A DNA stretch of 27,478 bases, from assembly GCA_964644025.1 (NCBI GenBank), contig CAZXVW010000034.1, positions 1 through 27,478 of the forward strand, read 5' to 3'. Of the stretch, positions 1-7,260 are shown one piece after another. The stretch's first letter is position 1, and each line of letters begins with the position of its first letter. This DNA comes from CAZXVW01 sp964644025. GTDB lineage: Bacteria > Acidobacteriota > Terriglobia > Bryobacterales > Bryobacteraceae. The notes under the pieces were generated by a model. The model searched no databases and was not told the DNA's origin. It saw only the letters and a program-made list of their open reading frames with translations. The position numbers were made by a program, and so were the translations under genes.

Positions 1-2
1 TG

Positions 3-2045
3 CTGGACGTGCGGTACGGATTCACCTGGTTCTCTGAAGTGCAGGATTTTGACAATAAAGGTTGGGACCTTCATGAATTCGGGTTTCCGGAGAGCCTGAT
101 CAGCCAGCTTAACCCGGAGGGAATTTCATTCCCGACGATCAATACTGACCATTATCTGACGCTCGGCAACGATGGCGGCTATACCCGTACCTATTACACC
201 CACACCTTGTCGAACGTCGTTACCTGGATCAAGGGCAACCATAGCGCCAAGTTCGGCGCGGACCTGCGCCTGTATTTCGAAAACAATAAGACCTTCGGCG
301 ACGTCTCGCCGCAATTGAATTTTTCGCCGACTTACACACGCGGGCCCCTGGATAATTCACCGACCGCGCCCGTGGGACAGGACCTGGCGAGCCTGCTGTT
401 CGGCATCCCCACCGGGGGCCACGTCAACCTCAATGATTCCCGTGCTGAGGCAACGCATTTTTACGGCTTTTACGTGCAGGACGACTGGCGCGTGACCAGG
501 AAACTGACGCTGAATCTTGGCCTGCGGTGGGAGTACGAGAGTCCGATCACCGAGCGTTTTAACCGGGGCGCGCGGGATTTTGACTTTACGACTCCGAACC
601 CGATCCAGCCGGAGGCCCAGGCCAATTATGCCAAGGCGCCGATTCCCGAGGTTCCTGTCTCCGAGTTCAAGACGCTCGGCGGCGTCACCTTCCTCGGTGT
701 GGGCGGCAACCCTCGAACCCTTCGTGACCCTTATTACGGGGCCTGGATGCCACGCATCGGGCTGGCTTACCAAATGACGCCGCGGACGGTGCTTCGCATG
801 GGTTACGGCATCTTCTTCGGCATGCTCGGATCTGAGTTCAACCAGGTTTCCCAGCCGGGATTCAGCAGGAGCACCAGCGTGGTGGCGAGCACCGACAACG
901 GAATAACCTACGTCGGCTCGGTTTCCAATCCGCTGCCGTTCGGGCTCGAGCATCCGCTGGGACCCGCCGGCGGCCTGAAGACCAACCTGGGGCGCGGGCC
1001 CGGCTTCGATTCGTCCGACGGCCGGCGTCCTTACACCCAGCGCTGGAGCGGGACGATTCAGTTCCAGCCGTTCTCCCGCACCGTGCTCGAAGTTGGTTAC
1101 ATCGGCAGCAAGTCGGTACGCCAGCGCGTTGGCACGGCATTTAACCCGGTGCCGCGTCAATACCTGAGCACTTCCCCGGTCCGCGACCAGGAAACCATTG
1201 ATTTCTTGAGCGCCAAGGTACTGAATCCATTCCGGGGCATTGACGGTTTTGAGGGCTCCTCGCTGGCGACGTCCAAAAAGACCAACCGCTCGCAACTGTT
1301 GCGGCCCTTCCCGCATTTCACCGGCCTTTCAACCAGCTTGCCCGCCGGATCTTCCTGGTACAACGCGCTGACGGTGCGTTTCGAACGGCGGCTGACCAAC
1401 GGCCTGCAGTTCCGGGCCGCCTACACCTGGTCGAAAACGCTGCGGGCGACCTCCTACCTGAACGATACCGACAGCATTCCCGAACACGTCGTCGCCAGCC
1501 TGGACCGGCCGCACCGGATCGTCATCAGCGCGGTTTATCACCTGCCGTTCGGCAGTGGAAAGGCGATCCTGGGCAACGCCCACGGCTTGCTGAATCATCT
1601 GATCGGCGGCTGGCAAGTGCAGGGGATTTACCAGGGTCAGAGCGGCGCTCCGCTGAGCTGGGGCAATGTCCTGTTCACCGGAGACAAGTTCACCGATATC
1701 AAACTCCCCAGCTCCGAGCGCAGTTTGCATCGCTGGTTCAACACGGACGTGTTCGAACGAGGCTCGAAACTGCAACTCGCCAGCAACATCCGGACCTTCC
1801 CCTCGCGCATTTCCGCCGTGCGGGATGACGGCATCAACGTGCTGGACTTCAGCTTGTTTAAGAACATCACTGTCCGGGAAGGCATGACAGTGCAAATTCG
1901 CGGCGAGGCTGAGAATATCGCCAACCACCCGTGCTTTGATCCTCCCAACCGGACCCCGAAGAGCAGCAACTTCGGCCGGGTCACCGGGACTCAGGAAGAC
2001 GGTGGCGCCCGGCGCGTCTTCGTCGGCGTGAAGTTCATCTTCTGA
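3..2045 (+). CDS. Oar-like TonB-dependent receptor, C-terminal part (5' truncated by window)
   Basis: The reading frame is open from the left edge, so the gene starts outside the window; the GTG at 9 is not a credible start. The visible 680 residues are beta-barrel sequence of the large TonB-dependent receptors common in Acidobacteriota. They show repeated aromatic strand ends, a 'YVQDDWR' segment and a 'LNLGLRWEY' segment of the Oar/CarboxypepD_reg-type barrel, and an 'RIGLAYQ' stretch. The protein ends in 'GVKFIF', a typical outer-membrane last strand with terminal Phe and nearly the same ending as the downstream receptor (GLKFIF). The N-terminal regulatory-like domain and plug would lie upstream. 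The likely role is TonB/ExbBD-powered import of a large substrate across the outer membrane, or surface binding; the substrate cannot be read from the sequence. It is followed by a strong hairpin and then a second receptor of the same family. Confidence 0.9.
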   Translation: MDVRYGFTWFSEVQDFDNKGWDLHEFGFPESLISQLNPEGISFPTINTDHYLTLGNDGGYTRTYYTHTLSNVVTWIKGNHSAKFGADLRLYFENNKTFGDVSPQLNFSPTYTRGPLDNSPTAPVGQDLASLLFGIPTGGHVNLNDSRAEATHFYGFYVQDDWRVTRKLTLNLGLRWEYESPITERFNRGARDFDFTTPNPIQPEAQANYAKAPIPEVPVSEFKTLGGVTFLGVGGNPRTLRDPYYGAWMPRIGLAYQMTPRTVLRMGYGIFFGMLGSEFNQVSQPGFSRSTSVVASTDNGITYVGSVSNPLPFGLEHPLGPAGGLKTNLGRGPGFDSSDGRRPYTQRWSGTIQFQPFSRTVLEVGYIGSKSVRQRVGTAFNPVPRQYLSTSPVRDQETIDFLSAKVLNPFRGIDGFEGSSLATSKKTNRSQLLRPFPHFTGLSTSLPAGSSWYNALTVRFERRLTNGLQFRAAYTWSKTLRATSYLNDTDSIPEHVVASLDRPHRIVISAVYHLPFGSGKAILGNAHGLLNHLIGGWQVQGIYQGQSGAPLSWGNVLFTGDKFTDIKLPSSERSLHRWFNTDVFERGSKLQLASNIRTFPSRISAVRDDGINVLDFSLFKNITVREGMTVQIRGEAENIANHPCFDPPNRTPKSSNFGRVTGTQEDGGARRVFVGVKFIF

Positions 2046-2076
2046 GCGGGAAGAACTTTCAACTGCTCTGCTGATT

Positions 2077-2117
2077 CCGCGGCGGTGCGGGAAACCGATA
2101 GGCCCGCATCGCCGCGG
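2077..2117 (+). terminator. Strong GC-rich hairpin, likely terminator of the first receptor gene
   Basis: The arms 2077-2091 and 2103-2117 are 15 bp each and pair completely apart from one G-U wobble, around an 11-nt loop. The hairpin starts 31 bp after the stop codon. The 3' side reads AGTTTC, with no real U tract, so intrinsic termination is plausible but not certain. It could also be an mRNA 3'-end stabiliser. Confidence 0.55.
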
Positions 2118-2209
2118 AGTTTCAAGCTTCACTGGCCCGGCTTCAGTCGAATCCATTCGTGTCAGCAGCCGCCGGGGTCCGCTTGAGCCCTCGTCCTGAA
2201 CAGACACAC

Positions 2210-2238
2210 TTGATTCTTGAGCAACGGGGGTGCATAAT
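2210..2238 (+). promoter_or_regulatory. Candidate sigma70-type promoter of the second receptor gene
   Basis: A -35 box TTGATT (2210-2215) and a -10 box CATAAT (2233-2238, five of six consensus bases) are separated by exactly 17 bp. It lies in an AT-richer patch of an otherwise GC-rich region. Transcription would start near 2245, giving a leader of about 120 nt before the ATG at 2368. This is inferred from sequence only. Confidence 0.5.
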
Positions 2239-2248
2239 TAATCAAACG

Positions 2249-2270
2249 GCGCCGCGGAAGGCCGCGGTGC
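2249..2270 (+). promoter_or_regulatory. Leader hairpin 1 of the receptor mRNA
   Basis: A 9-bp stem (2249-2257 with 2262-2270, one G-U wobble, core CCGCGG) closes an AAGG tetraloop. It sits just after the predicted transcription start, so it may protect the 5' end or take part in leader-based control. Confidence 0.4.
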
Positions 2271-2319
2271 ATGAGTAGTGCATGTTTACCGCTGATTGCG
2301 GAACAGGGGTGAAAGGCTT

Positions 2320-2335
2320 GAGTGGCGAACCACTC
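2320..2335 (+). promoter_or_regulatory. Leader hairpin 2, upstream of the receptor ribosome binding site
   Basis: GAGTGG (2320-2325) and CCACTC (2330-2335) pair perfectly around a CGAA tetraloop. The hairpin ends 22 nt before the AAAGGA ribosome binding site (2358-2363), which itself lies 4 nt before the ATG. Confidence 0.35.
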
Positions 2336-2367
2336 ACAGAGCTTCCAGACAGTCATGAAAGGATCCA

Positions 2368-5300
2368 ATGAAAACACCAAACAGCACGCTATGGATTAGC
2401 ATTCTCGTCTTATGCCTGGCTGGGCTGCCGGCCCTGGCCCAGGTGGAGACAGGCCGGATTGCGGGTACTGTAACGGATGCCACAGGCGCAGTGGTTCCCG
2501 GCGTCGAGGTCATTGTTACTCACGTTCAAACCAACCGGCAGTTCACAACCACGACCAACGCGCAAGGCTGGTACGAAGCGCCGGCGCTTCCAATCGGAGA
2601 TTACGAGGTGGCCGTCGAGGCCCCCGGGTTCAAACGGACCGTTCGCAGCGGGATTACGCTGGAGGTCCGCCAGACCGCAGTAGTGGACCTCACGCTCGAG
2701 GTCGGACAGGTCACCGAGAGCATTGAAGTCGTTTCCGACGCGCCTCTGCTGGCCACCACGGAGGCGGCCCAAGGGGAAGTGATCAGCAACAAGCAGATCG
2801 TTGACTTCCCGCTCAACGGCCGCAGCTATATTAAGCTCGCTCTCCTTTCCACCGGGGCGATGATGACGAATACGGGCCGGAGAGACTCTTTCAGTGCCTC
2901 CGGCATGCGTCCCAGTCAGAACAACATCATGCTGGACGGCATTGACAACAACAACTTGCAGAGCGCCACCCACGCCCGCCGCTCCGATGCCACCTCCATC
3001 TCGATCGACGCCGTGCAGGAATTCAAGGTGGAGACGAACAGCTTCACAGCCGAGTACGGCAAGTCGGCCGGCGGCGTGGTTAACGTCGTCATGAAGTCCG
3101 GCACCAACGAGATTCATGGAACCGTCTTCGGGTTTTTGCGCAACGAAGTGTTCGATGCCAAGAACTTCTTCGACGATCCCGACGAACCGCGGCCACCGTA
3201 CAAGCGGAGCCAATTCGGTTTCTCGGCGGGCGGGCCCATCATCAAGAACAAGACCTTCATTTTTGGCGACTATGAAGGAACCCGGGTCCGGGAATCGCGC
3301 ACGGTGAATAACACCATTCCGACCCTGAAGATGCGCCAGGGGGATTTCACGGAAATCTCGAATACGATTTATGATCCGGAGACGCTTCACCAGGTTGACG
3401 GCAAGTATGTTCGGGATCCATACCCCGGTAACATCATTCCGGCGAGCCAGTTCGATCCGGTCGCCGCCATCGCCAAGGACTGGTATCCCGATCCGAAAAA
3501 CAACAACCTGACCCAGAACTACCTGTACAACCCTCCCCGCGAAGAAGACCGGAACCGGGGAGACGTTCGCGTCGACCACGTCTTTGGCAGTAATGACAAC
3601 ATCTTTTTCCGCTACAGCCATGACGTGAGGGACATTCCGGCTTCTCCTAACCTCCCGGTGCCCGCGATCGGCGGCAGTGGGGGAACCGGGGGAAGCTTCA
3701 AGCACAAGGGACAGAACATGGGTCTGGCCTGGAATCACATCTTCACGCCGACCACGCTCACTTCGACGCGCATCGGCTGGAACAACACGGATACCAAGCT
3801 GAAACCGTTGCTCGACTACAACGCCAACGCTCAGCTCGGCCTGACCGGCGTGGACGTGAGTCAGCCCGGCTCGGCGCTGTTCAACATTTCCGGGGTCACC
3901 AACCTCGGCATCGGGTCGAACATGCCCAACGACTCGACCGCGCAGACCCGCCAGCTCAAGAATGACACCACCTTCATCCGGGGCCGTCATACCATCAAGG
4001 CCGGCGCCGATCTGATGTGGCTGCAGAACTACTTGATGAATCCGAAGGAGCGGCTCGGCCTGTTCTATTTCAACGGGAACTACACCCGGAATCCGAAGGA
4101 CAACAAGGGCGGCGATCCGTTCGCTCATTTTCTGACGGGAATTCCGCACCAGACGCGCGTCTCGCGCGGCGTGTACATGGCGCTGCGCGGGCAGTTCCAC
4201 CAGTTCTACGTCCAGGATGAGTGGAAGGCAACGAACAAGTTGACCATCAATATCGGCCTTCGGTACCAGGTGTTCCTGCCCTGGGTCGAGAAATCCAGAG
4301 ACGGCTGGGTCAACTTCGACATTGAAGAGAACCCGGCCAATCCTCCTCTCGTATTGGCCAAGCCGGGCGGCAGCCGCTATGAACGGTCCCATGTTCACAC
4401 CGACTGGCGCAATTTTGGCCCACGGTTCAGCATTGCCTACCAGGTCCGCCCCGGCACCGTCATCCGCACTGGCTACGGGATCTTCCACGGCACCTGGGAT
4501 CCGCCCGGGGGAGGCAAGCTGTTGCAGAGCAACCCGCCATTCGAGGTGCGGAGGTGGTCCACGACCGACAGCGTCCATCCGGACATCCGGCTCAGCACCG
4601 GTATCCCCAACTCCCCGGTAGGTGAAAACTTTGATCCGCGCGCGGCCACGAACATGTCGGTGACCAACTACCAGCGGGACCGCCCCTGGCCGTACTCCCA
4701 GCAGTGGACCTTCAACATCCAGCAGACGCTGGCGAAGGACTGGGTGGTGGAGGTGGGCTACTTCGCTTCGAAGACGACCCATGCCGTCCGCAAGTACGAC
4801 ATGAACTTCTCACCGCCCGGTCCGGGCAACATCAACAAGAAGCGCCGCTGGAAGTCCATCATCTGGCCCGGCAGCGACATCGTGATCTCCCCGCTGGGCC
4901 AGGTCTTCCGCCACCAGTTTGATGGCGACGCCAATTTCCACTCCGCCCAGCTTAAGGTCAAGAAACGGCTCTCCGGCGGATTGAACGTGCTTGGCTCCTA
5001 CGTCTTCTCCAAAAACATCGACGACTTCTGCTCCGAGGGCGGCGGCGGCACCACCAGTGGCTGTGGTGAACCGCAGGACTCAAATAACTTCCGTGCGCAC
5101 AAGGCGCTGAGTTGCCTGCACATCAAGCACCAGTTTGTCGGCAGCGTCATTTATGATCTGCCGTTCGGCCGGGGACGGAGCTTCGGCTCCGGCTGGAGCG
5201 GAATCACCGACGGGATCTTCGGCGGCTGGACTGTGGCCAGCATCATTACGCTGCACAGCGGCCAGCCGTTCAGCCCCACCGTCCGCGGCAACCCGGCCAA

Positions 5301-5658
5301 CACCAACACCACGAACCGGCCCAACGTGCTGGGCAATCCAAATCTTCCCGCCGAGCAGCGGACACTCGACCGCTGGTTCAACACCGATATGCTGGTGCCG
5401 AACGAGAAATACCAGTTCGGCAACGCGGGACGCAACATCCTGTTCTCGCCGGATTACAGAAACTGGGATTTCGCGGTTTACAAACGGTTCCGGTTCACCG
5501 AGTCCAAGTTCCTGCAGTTCCGTTTTGAGGCTTTCAACTTCACCAATACGCCTCATTTCGGGACGCCAAACGGCGAAGTCGGCAACAAGAACTTCGGCAA
5601 GATCACCAGTGCAGGCGGGCCGCGGAACATCCAGTTCGGCTTGAAGTTCATCTTCTAA
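2368..5658 (+). CDS. Oar-like TonB-dependent receptor with CarboxypepD_reg-like N-terminal domain
   Basis: This complete 1096-residue outer-membrane receptor starts at an ATG preceded by AAAGGA. A signal peptide covers about residues 1-24 (hydrophobic core, cleavage near ALAQ). It is followed by a carboxypeptidase-regulatory-like beta-sandwich at about 25-115 ('GRIAGTVTDATGAVVPG' signature and 'GDYEVAVEAPGF'), a plug domain from about 120 to 260 ('DFPLNGRSY', 'NNIMLDGIDNNN', 'SAGGVVNVVMKSGTNE'), and a barrel to the C-terminal 'GLKFIF'. These are standard features of acidobacterial Oar-like receptors. The family is thought to import or bind large substrates using TonB energy; there is no SusD-like partner here. 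The sulfatase downstream suggests a sulfated ligand, which is inference only. The paralogue upstream shares architecture but is clearly divergent. Confidence 0.95.
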   Translation: MKTPNSTLWISILVLCLAGLPALAQVETGRIAGTVTDATGAVVPGVEVIVTHVQTNRQFTTTTNAQGWYEAPALPIGDYEVAVEAPGFKRTVRSGITLEVRQTAVVDLTLEVGQVTESIEVVSDAPLLATTEAAQGEVISNKQIVDFPLNGRSYIKLALLSTGAMMTNTGRRDSFSASGMRPSQNNIMLDGIDNNNLQSATHARRSDATSISIDAVQEFKVETNSFTAEYGKSAGGVVNVVMKSGTNEIHGTVFGFLRNEVFDAKNFFDDPDEPRPPYKRSQFGFSAGGPIIKNKTFIFGDYEGTRVRESRTVNNTIPTLKMRQGDFTEISNTIYDPETLHQVDGKYVRDPYPGNIIPASQFDPVAAIAKDWYPDPKNNNLTQNYLYNPPREEDRNRGDVRVDHVFGSNDNIFFRYSHDVRDIPASPNLPVPAIGGSGGTGGSFKHKGQNMGLAWNHIFTPTTLTSTRIGWNNTDTKLKPLLDYNANAQLGLTGVDVSQPGSALFNISGVTNLGIGSNMPNDSTAQTRQLKNDTTFIRGRHTIKAGADLMWLQNYLMNPKERLGLFYFNGNYTRNPKDNKGGDPFAHFLTGIPHQTRVSRGVYMALRGQFHQFYVQDEWKATNKLTINIGLRYQVFLPWVEKSRDGWVNFDIEENPANPPLVLAKPGGSRYERSHVHTDWRNFGPRFSIAYQVRPGTVIRTGYGIFHGTWDPPGGGKLLQSNPPFEVRRWSTTDSVHPDIRLSTGIPNSPVGENFDPRAATNMSVTNYQRDRPWPYSQQWTFNIQQTLAKDWVVEVGYFASKTTHAVRKYDMNFSPPGPGNINKKRRWKSIIWPGSDIVISPLGQVFRHQFDGDANFHSAQLKVKKRLSGGLNVLGSYVFSKNIDDFCSEGGGGTTSGCGEPQDSNNFRAHKALSCLHIKHQFVGSVIYDLPFGRGRSFGSGWSGITDGIFGGWTVASIITLHSGQPFSPTVRGNPANTNTTNRPNVLGNPNLPAEQRTLDRWFNTDMLVPNEKYQFGNAGRNILFSPDYRNWDFAVYKRFRFTESKFLQFRFEAFNFTNTPHFGTPNGEVGNKNFGKITSAGGPRNIQFGLKFIF

Positions 5659-5682
5659 GCTGCGATCATAACCAGTGGTATC

Positions 5683-5719
5683 GTCCCGGTCTTCAGCCCG
5701 AGGGCCGGGACCTTTCTCT
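5683..5719 (+). terminator. Hairpin with T-rich tail between receptor and sulfatase
   Basis: The arms 5683-5691 and 5703-5711 form a 9-bp GC-rich stem with one wobble around an 11-nt loop, followed by CTTTCTCT. It resembles an intrinsic terminator 24 bp after the receptor stop. It lies just upstream of the sulfatase ribosome binding site, so it could lower sulfatase expression relative to the receptor by partial termination. Confidence 0.5.
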
Positions 5720-5737
5720 GAAAGGATTGTTATCGCC

Positions 5738-7081
5738 GTGAAACCTTCCCTTGTTTGTTCAGCACTTGCTGGCGCAACCCTGCTTCTGGCCGGGTGCGCT
5801 AACTCTGCGGCCGATAAGCCCGGCCCCGGGCAGAAGGCCAACATCATCATGATCATGGCCGACGACATCGGCTATGAGTGCTTCGGCTCTTACGGCAGCA
5901 CGCAATACCACACGCCCAACCTGGACCGCATGGCCGCCGGCGGCATCCGTTTCAACCACGCCTATTCTCAACCGCTTTGCACGCCGAGCCGGGTGAAGCT
6001 CATGACCGGACTGTCGAATGTCCGCAACTACTCGGCCTTCTCCATCCTGAACCGCGACCAGCGAACCTTCGGCCACATGCTCAAGGCGGCAGGCTACCGG
6101 ACCATGGTCGCCGGCAAATGGCAACTGTTCGGCGCCGAAAACTACAGCGAACGCTTCCGGGGCAAGGGAACCTTGCCGAAGGACGCCGGATTCGACCGCT
6201 ACTGTCTCTGGCAGGTGGATAAGCTCGGCTCCCGGTACTGGAAGCCGCTGCTTAACATTGACGGCGAGAACCGGCAGTTTCCCGAGGACCAGTACGGTCC
6301 TGACATCGTCTCGGACTACGTTTGCAATTTCATCGAGGAGAACCGCGACCGGCCGTTCTTCGCCTACTATCCCATGATCCTGGTCCACAATCCGTTCCTG
6401 CCGACACCCGACAGCGCCGACCGCAACAGCAAGGACCAGCAGCGCAACTTCGAGGACATGGTCGCCTACATGGACAAGCTGGTTGGGCGCGTTGTCGCAA
6501 AGACCGAAGAACTGGGCATCGCCGACCGCACGCTGATCCTGTTTACCGGCGATAACGGTACGAACCGGAAGATCAAGTCCAGGCTTGGCGACCGCATCAT
6601 TCCGGGCGGGAAGGGCCTGACGATCGACTACGGCACTCATGTTCCGCTGATCGGCTATTGGCCCGGCGTGATCCCGGCTGGGCAAGTTTCTGACGAGCTG
6701 ATCGATTTCACCGACTTCCTGCCGACGTTCCTCGAGCTGGCCCAGGCGCCGCTGCCGGCGCAACACGACGGCCGCAGTTTCCTGCCTTTCTTGAAAGGTG
6801 AGCGTGGCCAGCGTCGCGAATGGCTGTTCACCTATTACAATCCCCGGCCGGAGCGAACGGACCCCAACTGGATGGGCCGTGAAACCCGGTATACGCGGGA
6901 CCAGACCTGGAAACTTTACGGCGACGGCCGGTTCTTCAACACGCGGGAGGATGTGTTCGAGAAGAATCCGCTCACCGACCTGGAGCCGGGCTCGGAAGCG
7001 GCCAAGGCGAGGAAGAAGCTGGCCGCCGCGATGAAAACGATGCCGGCCAAGGGCCAGACGCTGCTGAAGTTCGCTCCGTAA
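5738..7081 (+). CDS. Type I sulfatase, exported lipoprotein
   Basis: This 447-residue formylglycine-dependent sulfatase of the arylsulfatase family hydrolyses sulfate esters. I chose the GTG at 5738 because it follows AAAGGA (5721-5726) and gives a proper lipoprotein signal peptide with lipobox LAGC (Cys20). An upstream GTG at 5675 would add 21 residues before the signal and is unlikely. The metal-binding ADD is at 41-43. The sulfatase signature CTPSR has Cys81, which must be oxidised to formylglycine by a maturase not encoded in this window. A 'GKWQL' motif sits near 127 where many sulfatases have GKWHLG. 'FTGDNGTN' supplies the C-terminal metal ligands. The protein is probably periplasmic or outer-membrane anchored and may act on the substrate taken up by the neighbouring receptor. 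The exact substrate is unknown. Confidence 0.93.
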   Translation: MKPSLVCSALAGATLLLAGCANSAADKPGPGQKANIIMIMADDIGYECFGSYGSTQYHTPNLDRMAAGGIRFNHAYSQPLCTPSRVKLMTGLSNVRNYSAFSILNRDQRTFGHMLKAAGYRTMVAGKWQLFGAENYSERFRGKGTLPKDAGFDRYCLWQVDKLGSRYWKPLLNIDGENRQFPEDQYGPDIVSDYVCNFIEENRDRPFFAYYPMILVHNPFLPTPDSADRNSKDQQRNFEDMVAYMDKLVGRVVAKTEELGIADRTLILFTGDNGTNRKIKSRLGDRIIPGGKGLTIDYGTHVPLIGYWPGVIPAGQVSDELIDFTDFLPTFLELAQAPLPAQHDGRSFLPFLKGERGQRREWLFTYYNPRPERTDPNWMGRETRYTRDQTWKLYGDGRFFNTREDVFEKNPLTDLEPGSEAAKARKKLAAAMKTMPAKGQTLLKFAP

Positions 7082-7133
7082 TGTACGGGCCGGACTACGC
7101 CTCCGGGACTGTCCCTTTCCGAATCAAAACGCC

Positions 7134-7182
7134 ACCGACCACGGACCGAGCACCAGGGACCAGGGACCAAGGACCAGGGCCC
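7134..7182 (+). repeat. Imperfect heptamer tandem repeat, about seven units of AGGGACC type
   Basis: Seven consecutive 7-mers are in register: ACCGACC, ACGGACC, GAGCACC, AGGGACC, AGGGACC, AAGGACC and AGGGCCC. They lie in the convergent intergenic space between the sulfatase and the DUF4175 gene. A weak stem (7194-7201 with 7211-7217, one bulge) follows and might serve as a two-way terminator. Confidence 0.6.
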
Positions 7183-7260
7183 TCCCGTGGACCGGCCTCC
7201 CCGTCCGCGCGGGAGCCTCACTCGCGCCAACCTTGCCGGATCGGGAGGCCGGCGCTCTTC

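Larger units (their letters stand above)
2046..2367 (+). other. Intergenic region between the two receptor genes (322 bp)
   Basis: No credible gene is seen here. The region holds a strong GC-rich hairpin just after the first receptor, a candidate sigma70-like promoter, and a leader of about 120 nt with two further hairpins before the second receptor. This suggests that the two receptors are separate transcription units despite having the same orientation. Confidence 0.6.

Noticed and set aside
2410..4782. 790-codon open frame on the minus strand inside the second receptor gene
   Set aside because: The composition is that of an antisense frame and there is no domain; the plus-strand receptor has signal peptide, plug and barrel signatures throughout.
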